A DNA stretch of 64,000 nt. It comes from Clostridia bacterium (GTDB lineage: Bacteria > Bacillota > Clostridia > Lachnospirales > Lachnospiraceae). The stretch is taken from contig CAJTAK010000012.1 of assembly GCA_910574255.1 (NCBI GenBank), positions 1-64,000 on the forward strand, given 5' to 3'. The notes under the pieces are model-generated. The model was not told the origin of the DNA and did no database searches. It saw only the letters and a program-made list of their open reading frames with translations. Positions within the stretch are counted from its first letter, which is position 1; each line of letters opens with the position of its first letter. A program made the translations under genes and the position numbers. Below, piece after piece: positions 37,493 to 46,092 of this stretch.

Positions 37493-38445
37493 TGAAGAAA
37501 ATCTGGAAGATAGATACGGTTTCTCTATTTTTCCAAAAATATGGCGCGGTTGCAGTATTCCTGCTTCTGGTTTTGGTGAATGCAGTTTTTACACCTAACT
37601 TTGTAAATGTTTCAACTATGTGGAACATTATTGCTCAAATGACGCCGATTATGTATATTTCTGTGGGAATGACTTTTGTAATTGGAACATCAGGAATTGA
37701 CCTGTCCGTAGGCTCAACGCTGGCATTCTGTTCTATTATTCTGGCTCGCATGCTGCAGCTGGGATATCCTGTTCTTGCAGCAATTGGAGTGATTCTTTTG
37801 ATTGGTGCAATAATAGGAATTTTTAACGGATTTATGGTTTCAAAAATGGGGATTCAGCCAATTATACTTACCATTGTTATGCAGATGATTTTGAGAGGAT
37901 TTGCTATTTTTGTCAGTGAGGGAAAGAGCATTCCAATTACAAACAGCATCCTATCGTCTCTGGGACTGCATCGATTTCAGGGAGGAGTACCAATCCAGAT
38001 TATTTATGTAGGCATTATTTTGACTGTAGGCTGGATTTTGGCAAAAAAGATGGCACTTGGAAGCTATGTGGAAGCTATTGGAGACAATGAGAAGGCAGCG
38101 TTTCTGGCAGGAGTCCGTATTGTGGGAATAACAGTTCTGGTATATATGCTGTCGGGAGTAATGTCTGCATTAGCAGGAGTTTTGGAAGCAGCCAGAAGCG
38201 GAGCAGTGGACCCGAGTATTGTAGGCGATTTATATGAGGTAGATGCGATTGCAGCAACAGCTATAGGAGGAACATCATTAGATGGTGGAAAACCAAATAT
38301 AATAGGAACATTTTTTGGTGTTATGACAATGATTCTCATTACTATGACAATTAATATGAATAACATTCCGTATGAGATTTCGAATATTGTGAAAGCATTT
38401 ATTATTCTTTTCTCTTTGTATATGAGAAGGGAATCTAAAGCATAA
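37492..38445 (+). CDS. Ribose-type ABC importer permease 1 (RbsC-like)
   Basis: A 317-residue inner-membrane permease with about eight to ten hydrophobic segments. The family motif VGMTFVIGTSGIDLSVGS is present near residue 60, and the coupling-loop region (GDNEKAAFLAGVRIVGI) near residue 195. The start could also be GTG 37489, one codon upstream; AGGAGGGG serves both. Translation is coupled to the ATPase gene. With the next gene it forms a permease pair, rather than the single RbsC homodimer of classical ribose systems. Confidence 0.93.
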   Translation: MKKIWKIDTVSLFFQKYGAVAVFLLLVLVNAVFTPNFVNVSTMWNIIAQMTPIMYISVGMTFVIGTSGIDLSVGSTLAFCSIILARMLQLGYPVLAAIGVILLIGAIIGIFNGFMVSKMGIQPIILTIVMQMILRGFAIFVSEGKSIPITNSILSSLGLHRFQGGVPIQIIYVGIILTVGWILAKKMALGSYVEAIGDNEKAAFLAGVRIVGITVLVYMLSGVMSALAGVLEAARSGAVDPSIVGDLYEVDAIAATAIGGTSLDGGKPNIIGTFFGVMTMILITMTINMNNIPYEISNIVKAFIILFSLYMRRESKA

Positions 38446-38528
38446 TCCGGTTAAAGAAATATCATGAACAAAATTTTAAATCAGCATCTGGCAGGCTGAT
38501 AAGGATGCGGATTGGAATAGGAGGAAAA

Positions 38529-39497
38529 ATGGAGAAAAAATGGAATGGGAAAAATTTTTTCGCAAAAAATGGTTCCTGGATGGCTTTATTTCTTTTAGCC
38601 GTAGTTTCCACTATATTAAACGGGAAAAATTTTCTGTCTGTCAGCAACATATTGAATCTGCTTCGTCAGGTCAGTATGCTGGGACTGGCAACTATAGGAG
38701 TAAATTTTATTATCATTGCAGGATGTAAAGATTTATCAGTGGGAGGTATTGCAGCAGTATGCAGTATGGTAGCAGCTTTTTTGTCTCCTTATGGAACGGC
38801 AGCAGCGATTATAGGAGGAACGCTTACAGCACTTCTTCTTGGTACATTAAATGGTTTTCTTGTAGCTGTTTTAAAGATCCTCCCATTTATTGCGACATTA
38901 GGAACCATGATTGCATTTAATGGTATAGCATTACTGGTGCATGATGGAAAATCCTTGGCCATCAGCGAAAACAGCGCTGGATTTGAGTTTTTGGGCAGAG
39001 GTCTGATACTGAACATCCCATTTCCTATTTTGATTTTTGTAGTAACGGCAGCAGTGGCGATTTATGTATCAAAGCATACCAGATATGGGAGAGCAGTATA
39101 TGCTATCGGAGGAAATGAAGAATCAGCAGTTATGATGGGAATTCAGGTTGCCAAAACAAAGATGCTCTTATACATTTTCAGTGGACTACTGGCAGGATTT
39201 GGTGGTATAATGATGTCGTCAAGGTTAAATGCAGGCATTCCCTTTACTGGAAAGGGCTGGGATATGTATACGATTGCAGCTGTAGTAATGGGAGGAACAT
39301 TGATTCGGGGCGGGGAAGGAAAAATCAGCGGTGCGGTGGCCGGAATTTTAATATGGGGCATTATTCAGAATATGATTAATATGATGGGTGATGTGAGTAC
39401 TTACTGGCAGCAGATTATTATGGGATTTATTCTTTTGGGTGCAGTCATTGTTCAGAATATTGCCGAACGGCGCAGAGGCGCTATCAATGAGGGATAA
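38529..39497 (+). CDS. Ribose-type ABC importer permease 2 (RbsC-like)
   Basis: The second permease has 322 residues. It has the family segment GVNFIIIAGCKDLSVGGIAA near residue 65 and YAIGGNEESAVMMGIQVAKT in the coupling region. I place the start at ATG 38529, 4 nt after AGGAGG; an ATG at 38505 has no ribosome site. The 83-nt gap from permease 1 contains a small hairpin (ATCAGC/GCTGAT). Two different permeases suggest a heterodimeric channel. Confidence 0.92.
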   Translation: MEKKWNGKNFFAKNGSWMALFLLAVVSTILNGKNFLSVSNILNLLRQVSMLGLATIGVNFIIIAGCKDLSVGGIAAVCSMVAAFLSPYGTAAAIIGGTLTALLLGTLNGFLVAVLKILPFIATLGTMIAFNGIALLVHDGKSLAISENSAGFEFLGRGLILNIPFPILIFVVTAAVAIYVSKHTRYGRAVYAIGGNEESAVMMGIQVAKTKMLLYIFSGLLAGFGGIMMSSRLNAGIPFTGKGWDMYTIAAVVMGGTLIRGGEGKISGAVAGILIWGIIQNMINMMGDVSTYWQQIIMGFILLGAVIVQNIAERRRGAINEG

Positions 39498-39509
39498 AGG
39501 ACTGGATAT

Positions 39510-40694
39510 ATGCAGGGAAGGCACATAGTGAAACAAGATTCAGACTTGATGCATCAAAGAAATATGAAGATGATATATAAGCTGATTAAAAGTGAAAGGG
39601 TGACAACAAAAGCAAAACTAACCCGTATAACGAAGTTGAGTCCAACCAGTATTGGCAGGATTGTCGGGGAGCTTATTGAGAATCAGTTTGTACAGGAAGT
39701 CGGGCAGGAAAGTAATGGAGTCGGAAGAAAGGCAACCTCGCTTAGCTTGAATCCGAATAGGGTTCTGGCCATTGGAGTAAGTGTGGATCGAGGATTGATT
39801 CAGGCTGGAATTGTCAACGTAGAGGGAGAGCTGTGTGCCAGCATAGAGAGACCAATTGATCATTCTATTAGTCAGGAGATGCTCATCAGAAAGACAGTAG
39901 AATTGATAGAAGACCTGATAGGGCGGTATGACGGGAAACTGAAACAGGCACTTGTAGGAATCGGAATAAGTGTGCCAGGGCCTGTAGCATGGCCGGAAGG
40001 TATTATGCAGTATTCTCCTCAGTTTCGCTGGGGAAATTGTAACTTCAGAGAAGAACTGCAGAAGCAGTTAAAACGTTCGGTTCTTGTGGAAAATAATGTA
40101 AAGTCAATGGCGATTGCTGAGCATTTGTTTGGCGATATGAAGGAATATACAGATTTTATTGTATTTAATGTAGGCAGTGGTGTGGGTGCGGCAGTAATTT
40201 CAAAGGGAAGGCTTTGCAGGGGGGCCAGCAATTTTGCTGGAGAAATAGGACATACGATTATCGATCCGAATGGTCCCCTGTGTGATTGCGGGAGACATGG
40301 CTGCTTTCAGACTTATGTCAGCATGAATAGTGTCCAGGAGCATTTTGGCATGCCGTTCTCAGAAGTGATTGCAAAGAGGAATGCAGATAAGGAAGTTCAG
40401 GAGTATCTGGAACAGGTGACGGATCGCTTTGCAATTATGACAGCTAATCTGGTTAATTATTATGATACAAAGTGTGTTTTGTTCCATGGACAAATGCAAC
40501 AGGAATGGCCGGAAATGGTAAATATAATTAAAGAGAAAGCAGATAAGCTGATATGGAAATCTCTAAGCAAGGAATTTGAGGTTTTGGGAGCAGATATAAA
40601 AAGTGAGATGGTAGCATCAGCATCTGTGATCTTGAGTGAATTTTTGGAAGCGGATAATTTGGAGGCTGTAGAAATTCCACGAAAAGAGATATAA
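39510..40694 (+). CDS. ROK family transcriptional regulator
   Basis: The 394-residue protein joins an N-terminal winged helix (about residues 15-75; TTKAKLTRITKLSPTSIGRI) to a ROK sugar-kinase-like domain. The zinc-type motif CDCGRHGC is present near residue 255, after GEIGHTIID, so the domain can probably bind a sugar ligand. Such proteins are usually repressors relieved by the imported sugar or its derivative. It closes the M20/M24/ABC operon and is the natural regulator of it. A GTG at 39528 is an alternative start. Confidence 0.9.
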   Translation: MQGRHIVKQDSDLMHQRNMKMIYKLIKSERVTTKAKLTRITKLSPTSIGRIVGELIENQFVQEVGQESNGVGRKATSLSLNPNRVLAIGVSVDRGLIQAGIVNVEGELCASIERPIDHSISQEMLIRKTVELIEDLIGRYDGKLKQALVGIGISVPGPVAWPEGIMQYSPQFRWGNCNFREELQKQLKRSVLVENNVKSMAIAEHLFGDMKEYTDFIVFNVGSGVGAAVISKGRLCRGASNFAGEIGHTIIDPNGPLCDCGRHGCFQTYVSMNSVQEHFGMPFSEVIAKRNADKEVQEYLEQVTDRFAIMTANLVNYYDTKCVLFHGQMQQEWPEMVNIIKEKADKLIWKSLSKEFEVLGADIKSEMVASASVILSEFLEADNLEAVEIPRKEI

Positions 40695-40702
40695 ATTATA
40701 AG

Positions 40703-40737
40703 AAAAGAGGGACTGCGGGATTGAAGCAGTCCCTTTT
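40703..40737. terminator. Bidirectional terminator between the ROK gene and typA
   Basis: AAAGAGGGACTGC pairs with GCAGTCCCTTTT around a 9-nt loop (40717-40725). A and T runs on the two sides allow use in both directions. Confidence 0.85.
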
Positions 40738-40760
40738 GAAATATCTGGAAGCAAGCTTTA

Positions 40761-42584
40761 CTATTTGCTAAAATTAGCACGTTTCCGAAGAGTGGGATCT
40801 AGGATCTTCTTACGGATTCTTAAAGACTTGGGAGTAATCTCCAGCAGCTCATCCGTATCAATAAATTCCAGACACTGCTCCAGACTTAAAATTCTTGGGG
40901 GAGTCAGCTTTAGGGCCTCATCGGCGCTGGAGGATCGGGTGTTGGTGAGTTTTTTGGTCTTGCAGACATTCAGTTCAATATCCTCAGCTTTGCCATTTTG
41001 ACCAATGACCATACCGGCATATACCTTTTCACCCGGTCCAATAAAGAGAGAACCCCGTTCCTGAGCGTTAAAAAGTCCATAGGTAATAGCCTCGCCTGGT
41101 TCAAAAGCAATAAGAGAGCCTTGTTTCCGATACTGAATATCTCCTTTGTAAGGACCATAGCCTTCAAAAATAGTATTTAATACACCGGTTCCCTTTGTAT
41201 CCGTCAAAAATTCTCCCCGATATCCGATAAGACCCCGGGCAGGGATCAAAAATTCCAGGCGGGTAGAACCGCTGCCGTTGCTGCTCATGTTTATAAGCTC
41301 ACCCTTGCGCTCGCCCAGCTTTTGGATTACATTGCCGGAATACTCATCATCTACATCAATATAAGCCCGCTCCATAGGCTCCAGGCGATGACCTTTTTCA
41401 TCTGTGCGGTAGAGTACCTCAGCCTTACTTACTGCGAATTCATAGCCCTCACGGCGCATATTCTCTATTAAGACAGATAAATGAAGCTCGCCGCGGCCGG
41501 AAACTTTAAAACACTCTGTAGTTTCTGTTTCCTCCACTCGAAGGCTTACATCCGTATTCAATTCACGGAACAGACGATCCCGAAGATGACGGGATGTCAC
41601 ATATTTTCCTTCCTTCCCTGCAAGGGGGCTGTCATTTACCAGAAAATGCATGGCAATGGTAGGCTCGGAAATCTTTTGGAAGGGGATGGGCTCGGGATGC
41701 TCCGGGGAGCACAGGGTATCCCCAATATGGATATCTGCGATGCCGGAGATGGCTACAATGGAGCCGATACCAGCCTCAGTTACATCCACCTTGTTCAGGC
41801 CGTCAAACTCGTAGAGCTTGCTGATTTTTACCTTTTTGCACTGTTCCGGGTTATGATGATTGACCATTACCATCTCTTGATTTACCCGAATGGACCCATT
41901 GTCCACCTTGCCTACACCAATACGGCCTACATATTCATTATAATCTATGGTACTGATTAAGACTTGAGTTCCGGCGTCCGGATCGCCTTCCGGAGCAGGG
42001 ATGGAATTGATAATAGTCTCAAAAAGAGGTGTCATATCCTTAGGTTCATCCTCCAGATTCAGAAGTGCGTATCCGTCTCTGGCTGAGGCAAAGACAAATG
42101 GACAGTCAAGCTGGGCGTCAGAGGCATCCAGATCCATCAGAAGTTCCAGAACCTCGTCGATAACCTCGGCGGGCCTTGCCTCCGGCCGGTCAATTTTGTT
42201 GATGCAGACAATTACCGGAAGTTCCAGCTCCAGTGCCTTGCGAAGTACAAATTTTGTCTGGGGCATAGAGCCTTCAAAAGCATCCACCACCAGAATAACG
42301 CCATTGACCATCTTAAGGACACGTTCCACCTCTCCGCCGAAATCTGCATGTCCTGGTGTGTCAATAATGTTGATTTTAATATCTTTGTAGGTAACTGCTG
42401 TGTTTTTAGAAAGGATAGTGATGCCGCGTTCCCGCTCAATATCGCCGGAATCCATCACCCGTTCCGCAACCGCCTGATTGGCACGGAATACGCCGCTTTG
42501 CTTTAGCAGCTCGTCCACCAATGTAGTCTTGCCGTGATCTACATGAGCAATAATTGCAATATTTCGAATATCATTTCTTTTCAT
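40761..42584 (-). CDS. typA: Ribosome-associated GTPase TypA/BipA
   Basis: TypA is a translational GTPase that binds the ribosome and supports assembly and stress growth. The 607-residue product has the G-domain motifs AHVDHGKTT (G1), DTPGHADFGGEV (G3) and NKIDRPEA (G4), an EF-G-like domain and the specific C-terminal region (GLFNAQERGSLFIGPG and TNTRSSSADEA). The start is ATG 42584, 8 nt after GAGGA; an ATG two codons earlier is too close to it. It is monocistronic and convergent to the ROK operon. Confidence 0.97.
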   Translation of the reverse strand: MKRNDIRNIAIIAHVDHGKTTLVDELLKQSGVFRANQAVAERVMDSGDIERERGITILSKNTAVTYKDIKINIIDTPGHADFGGEVERVLKMVNGVILVVDAFEGSMPQTKFVLRKALELELPVIVCINKIDRPEARPAEVIDEVLELLMDLDASDAQLDCPFVFASARDGYALLNLEDEPKDMTPLFETIINSIPAPEGDPDAGTQVLISTIDYNEYVGRIGVGKVDNGSIRVNQEMVMVNHHNPEQCKKVKISKLYEFDGLNKVDVTEAGIGSIVAISGIADIHIGDTLCSPEHPEPIPFQKISEPTIAMHFLVNDSPLAGKEGKYVTSRHLRDRLFRELNTDVSLRVEETETTECFKVSGRGELHLSVLIENMRREGYEFAVSKAEVLYRTDEKGHRLEPMERAYIDVDDEYSGNVIQKLGERKGELINMSSNGSGSTRLEFLIPARGLIGYRGEFLTDTKGTGVLNTIFEGYGPYKGDIQYRKQGSLIAFEPGEAITYGLFNAQERGSLFIGPGEKVYAGMVIGQNGKAEDIELNVCKTKKLTNTRSSSADEALKLTPPRILSLEQCLEFIDTDELLEITPKSLRIRKKILDPTLRKRANFSK

Positions 42585-42637
42585 AATCATTTCCTCATTG
42601 CTGCTGTTTTGTACATTTTCTTTTCATTAACTTATAC

Positions 42638-42665
42638 AGTTTACCACATTTAACGAGGAATACAA
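42638..42665 (-). promoter_or_regulatory. Promoter of typA
   Basis: On the minus strand TTGTAT (42665-42660), 16 bp, TAAACT (42643-42638), preceded by TGG as an extended -10. Confidence 0.65.
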
Positions 42666-42715
42666 CAGGAAAATAGGGGAGGAAATAAAAAAATTATAAA
42701 ATTTCCAAAAAATGG

Positions 42716-42744
42716 TTCTAAAGTGTTTTTTTGCGTCATATATA
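42716..42744 (+). promoter_or_regulatory. Possible promoter of the OB-fold gene
   Basis: TTCTAA (42716-42721), 17 bp, TATATA (42739-42744). It diverges from the typA promoter. Confidence 0.45.
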
Positions 42745-42789
42745 TTTAAAGATACCAAAATACAAGAAGAAGAAGGGAGAACATGCGTA

Positions 42790-43419
42790 ATGTCAGATAA
42801 GGTTATTGAAAACAACCAAGTGTCGGTAATCGGAGAAATTGTTTCGGAATTTACATTTAGTCATGAGGTCTTTGGAGAGGGCTTTTATATGATGGATGTA
42901 TTAGTGAAGCGGCTGAGTGATTCCGCTGATGTGATTCCGGTTATGATTTCGGAGCGGCTGATTAATATCGGGGAGGATTATACTGGAGAATATATCCGGG
43001 TTGCCGGTCAGTTCCGCTCTTATAACAGACACGAAGAGAAGAAAAACAGGCTGGTGCTGTCTGTTTTTGCCAGAGAAGTGGAATTTCTGGAGGACGAGGT
43101 GGAGAATGCGAAAACCAACCAGATTTACCTGGATGGGTACATATGTAAGACACCTGTATACCGGAAAACGCCTCTTGGCAGAGAGATTGCGGATCTGCTG
43201 ATTGCAGTAAACCGTCCTTATGGAAAATCAGATTATATTCCCTGCATCTGCTGGGGCAGGAATGCCCGTTTTGCATCGGGCTTCGAGGTAGGAGGTCACG
43301 CTCAGATCTGGGGGCGTATTCAGAGCCGGGAATATGTGAAAAAAATAGATGAGGAAGAATCGGAAAAGCGTATTGCTTATGAGGTCTCTGTGAGTAAGCT
43401 GGACTATGATGAAAACTAA
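42790..43419 (+). CDS. Single-stranded DNA-binding-type protein with two OB-folds
   Basis: The product (209 residues) shows two successive OB-fold units. The first runs from VSVIGEIVSEF to LSVFAREVEFL; the second from NQIYLDGYICK, through TPLGREIADLLIAVNR and DYIPCICWGRNA, to the end. The second unit carries the motif order of SSB or PriB proteins. It lacks the disordered acidic tail of a main SSB, so it is probably an accessory factor in replication or repair. The start is ATG 42790, with GGGAGA upstream; the open frame extends further but would include non-homologous residues. Confidence 0.8.
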   Translation: MSDKVIENNQVSVIGEIVSEFTFSHEVFGEGFYMMDVLVKRLSDSADVIPVMISERLINIGEDYTGEYIRVAGQFRSYNRHEEKKNRLVLSVFAREVEFLEDEVENAKTNQIYLDGYICKTPVYRKTPLGREIADLLIAVNRPYGKSDYIPCICWGRNARFASGFEVGGHAQIWGRIQSREYVKKIDEEESEKRIAYEVSVSKLDYDEN

Positions 43420-43424
43420 AAGAT

Positions 43425-43453
43425 TTGCAATTCTCCTGTAATTAGTGTATGAT
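43425..43453 (+). promoter_or_regulatory. Promoter of the CobO-like gene
   Basis: TTGCAA (43425-43430), 17 bp, TATGAT (43448-43453). The start codon is at 43523. Confidence 0.6.
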
Positions 43454-43522
43454 AGATACATTATTACACCATGACGTCTGATGCCCCTGCCTTTTATCAG
43501 GGAGCAGGAAAGGAGTGCAGGG

Positions 43523-44008
43523 ATGGAGAAAGGACAGATTATGATTATCTGCGGTGAGGGAAAGGGAAAGACCTCCGCAGCCATTGGCCGGGGAATTTCC
43601 GGCGCCAGCAAGGGAAAGTCTGTGATTATTATCCGGTTCCTGAAAGGAAAGGTTAAGGAAAAGGATGAGTTTATCAAGCGTCTGGAACCAGAGATTAAGG
43701 TATTTTCTTTTGAAAAATGGGATGTGGATTATGAATCCTTATCACCGGAGGAACAGCAGGAAGAAGCATTGAATATCCGCAACGGCATAAACTTTGCCAG
43801 AAAGGTGATGAGCACAGACGGCTGTGATATATTGATTCTGGATGAGGTTTTAGGACTGGTAGACAGGGGAATTATCACGGAGGAAGAGCTGACGGCTTTG
43901 GTGGAAGCCAAGGACGAAAGCATGGAACTGGTACTGACAGGGATCAATATGTGCGATTCGCTGTATTCTTATGCGGATAATGTGGTTCAGATTGCAGCTT
44001 TGAAGTAG
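43523..44008 (+). CDS. cobO: CobO/BtuR-like corrinoid adenosyltransferase family ATPase
   Basis: A P-loop protein of 161 residues. It resembles cob(I)yrinic acid a,c-diamide adenosyltransferase: P-loop GEGKGKTSAAIG near residue 10, IIRFLKGK, and the Walker-B-like DILILDEVLGLVDRG near residue 100, with VLTGINMCDSLYSYAD close to the end. It is shorter than typical BtuR (about 190-200 residues) and has no corrinoid genes nearby, so the name is by family and the substrate is unproven. ATG 43523 follows AAAGGAG by 7 nt. Confidence 0.78.
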   Translation: MEKGQIMIICGEGKGKTSAAIGRGISGASKGKSVIIIRFLKGKVKEKDEFIKRLEPEIKVFSFEKWDVDYESLSPEEQQEEALNIRNGINFARKVMSTDGCDILILDEVLGLVDRGIITEEELTALVEAKDESMELVLTGINMCDSLYSYADNVVQIAALK

Positions 44009-44018
44009 AGGAAATTTG

Positions 44019-44047
44019 TTGACAATCAAATATCCTTATGATACAGT
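44019..44047 (+). promoter_or_regulatory. Strong sigma-A promoter of the dapA-dapB transcript
   Basis: TTGACA (44019-44024), 17 bp, TACAGT (44042-44047) with TG at 44039-44040: a consensus -35 and an extended -10. RNA would begin near 44054 and run directly into the lysine riboswitch. Confidence 0.85.
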
Positions 44048-44073
44048 AAGGCTGATATGGACAATTAAAGATA

Positions 44074-44244
44074 AAAAGATAGAGGTTGCGTTCTCCAAGA
44101 GTACCTCTTCGGATATGGCAGACATAGAAGAAGGAGAGGAAAAGGGGCGGACGCCGAAAGAAATAGCCTTCTGCAGGCGGTTTCTTGGGCATATGCTGAA
44201 GAAGCATGTGACTGTCATCAGACATTGATGGGGCGCTATCGGAA
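44074..44244 (+). ncRNA. Lysine riboswitch (L box) controlling dapA
   Basis: The segment carries the conserved L-box landmarks in order: GATAGAGGTTGCG (44078-44090), AAGAGTA (44097-44103), GACGCCGAAAG (44150-44160), an ACTGTCATCAGACA region (44211-44224), and GGGCGCTATC (44231-44240). GATAG and CTATC close the P1 stem. Lysine binding should favour the terminator at 44274 and shut off lysine synthesis. An open frame across this region is incidental. Confidence 0.92.
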
Positions 44245-44273
44245 GAATTCAGTAGCAAAAGAGCGATTCTTTA

Positions 44274-44306
44274 GGGGCGGACTTCATAAGGGTCAGCCCC
44301 ACTTTT
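44274..44306 (+). terminator. Riboswitch expression platform terminator
   Basis: GGGGC (44274-44278) pairs with GCCCC (44296-44300), with an inner GAC/GTC, followed by ACTTTTG. The position after the aptamer fits transcription attenuation. Confidence 0.78.
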
Positions 44307-44326
44307 GTATTATGAAACTGGAAACA

Positions 44327-44417
44327 GTAATATCCTGTCAGTGCACAGAACGATTTACAGACACATGCTACTGTGGCTGGAAATTGTTCTATTATAGGTG
44401 CACTGGTAGGATATTAC
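44327..44417 (+). repeat. Long imperfect hairpin between the riboswitch and dapA
   Basis: Arms 44327-44346 and 44398-44417 form a 20-bp stem. Inside it, 44347-44356 pairs with 44381-44390 (10 bp), then ACAG/CTGT closes a 10-nt loop. All three non-Watson-Crick positions are G-U in the plus-strand RNA. It ends 16 nt before the dapA ribosome site (AGGAGGA) and has no T run. It may be a regulatory structure, an RNase III site or a small inserted element. Confidence 0.8.
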
Positions 44418-44445
44418 GGAACTTAAAATACTAGGAGGAAAGGAT

Positions 44446-45336
44446 ATGGCTATTTTTAAAGGAGCAGCGGTGGCTATTGTTACACCATTTACAGAGAACA
44501 GAGAGATTAACTTCCCGAAGCTTAAGGAGCTTTTGGATTTTCAGATTGCCAATCATACGGATGCTATCGTCATCTGCGGTACTACGGGCGAGTCTTCCAC
44601 TTTGACGCATGAAGAGCATCTGGAGGCGATTAAGTTTACCATAGACCATGTGGCAGGCCGGGTTCCGGTCATTGCGGGAACTGGATCCAATTGTACGGAG
44701 ACGGCTATCTATCTGTCAACCGAGGCGGAGAAGTATGGTGCGGATGCTTTGCTCATTGTAACTCCTTATTATAATAAGGCAACGCAGAAGGGACTGATTG
44801 CCCACTATACGGCGATTGCCAATTCGGTAAAGCTTCCAATCATCATGTATAATGTGCCCAGTCGGACAGGCTGCAACATTCAGCCTCAGACTGCAGTGGA
44901 ACTGGCAAGAAATGTGGAGAACATTGTGGGAATCAAGGAAGCCAGCGGAAATATTTCGCAGGTGGCGAAGCTGATGGAGCTGGCGGACGGATGTATTGAG
45001 CTGTATTCCGGAAATGATGATCAGGTGGTTCCCCTGTTGTCATTGGGAGGCTTGGGAGTGATCTCCGTATTGTCCAATGTGGCGCCGAAGGAGACTCATG
45101 ATATGGTAGCGAAGTTCCTGGAGGGAGATATTGCAGGCAGCAGGGAGATTCAGCTTCGGGCGATTCCTCTGGTGGATCAGCTGTTCTGTGAGGTGAATCC
45201 CATTCCGGTGAAAGCGGCTTTAAATTTGATGGGTATGGAGGCAGGACCTTTACGGATGCCTTTGACAGAGATGGAACCGGAGCATAGAGAGAATCTGAAG
45301 AAAGCAATGATTGATTTTGGAATCGAGGTTAAATAG
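44446..45336 (+). CDS. dapA: 4-hydroxy-tetrahydrodipicolinate synthase
   Basis: DapA condenses pyruvate with aspartate semialdehyde, the first step committed to lysine and diaminopimelate. The 296-residue TIM-barrel protein has the family opening AAVAIVTPF, the CGTTGESSTLT motif near residue 45, the catalytic Tyr in YNVPSRTGCNI, and the Schiff-base Lys in GIKEASG near residue 163. It is controlled by the upstream lysine riboswitch and joins directly to dapB with no gap. Confidence 0.97.
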   Translation: MAIFKGAAVAIVTPFTENREINFPKLKELLDFQIANHTDAIVICGTTGESSTLTHEEHLEAIKFTIDHVAGRVPVIAGTGSNCTETAIYLSTEAEKYGADALLIVTPYYNKATQKGLIAHYTAIANSVKLPIIMYNVPSRTGCNIQPQTAVELARNVENIVGIKEASGNISQVAKLMELADGCIELYSGNDDQVVPLLSLGGLGVISVLSNVAPKETHDMVAKFLEGDIAGSREIQLRAIPLVDQLFCEVNPIPVKAALNLMGMEAGPLRMPLTEMEPEHRENLKKAMIDFGIEVK

Positions 45337-46092
45337 ATGATTAAGGTACTGATGCATGGCTGTAACGGCCGAATGGGACAGATGATTGCAGGGCTTCTGA
45401 AGGATGATGCGGAGGCAGAGATTGTAGCAGGTGTAGATGCCTTTGACGGTGTGTCCAATCCGTTTCCGGTATTTTCAAGGATTGGGGATTGCCATGTGAA
45501 AGCGGATGTGGTGATTGATTTTTCCAATGCAGGTGCGGTGGACGGAGTGCTTGACTACTGCGTGGCTGCAAAGACTCCGGTGGTTCTGTGTACTACGGGG
45601 CTGTCTGAGGAGCAGCTTGCCAGAGTAGAGGAAGCGGCGAAGGAGACAGCGGTACTAAAGTCTGCCAATATGTCGCTTGGGATTAATCTTCTTCTGAAGC
45701 TTTTGAAGGAAACGGCTCCGGTTCTCTCGGAAGCGGGCTTTGATATTGAGATTGTGGAGAAGCATCATAATCAAAAGGTAGATGCTCCCAGCGGAACGGC
45801 AATTGCTTTAGCGGATGCCATCAATGAAGCGGAGGATGGAGCTTATACATATGTCTATGACAGAAGCCAGGTGCGGCAGAAGCGGGATGCAAAGGAGCTT
45901 GGGATCTCGGCAGTCCGGGGCGGAACCATTGTTGGGGATCATGATGTGATTTTTGCAGGTACGGACGAGGTGATTACCTTTGAGCATCGGGCTTATTCCA
46001 GGGCTGTCTTTGGAAAGGGTGCTATTCAGGCGGCAAAGTTTCTGGCAGGCAAGCCTGCCGGACGGTATGATATGAGTGATGTGATTGGGTGA
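45337..46092 (+). CDS. dapB: 4-hydroxy-tetrahydrodipicolinate reductase
   Basis: DapB reduces the DapA product with NAD(P)H. The 251-residue protein has the nucleotide-binding GCNGRMGQM at the N-terminus, VIDFSNAGAV, CTTGLSEEQ, and the substrate-binding EKHHNQKVDAPSGTA with the catalytic His/Lys. Its ATG immediately follows the dapA stop, and its stop overlaps the next start (TGATG), so three genes are coupled. Confidence 0.97.
   Translation: MIKVLMHGCNGRMGQMIAGLLKDDAEAEIVAGVDAFDGVSNPFPVFSRIGDCHVKADVVIDFSNAGAVDGVLDYCVAAKTPVVLCTTGLSEEQLARVEEAAKETAVLKSANMSLGINLLLKLLKETAPVLSEAGFDIEIVEKHHNQKVDAPSGTAIALADAINEAEDGAYTYVYDRSQVRQKRDAKELGISAVRGGTIVGDHDVIFAGTDEVITFEHRAYSRAVFGKGAIQAAKFLAGKPAGRYDMSDVIG

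Noticed and set aside
44016..44228. Open reading frame of 70 codons before dapA
   Set aside because: It overlaps a consensus promoter and the lysine riboswitch aptamer; the RNA signals explain the sequence better.
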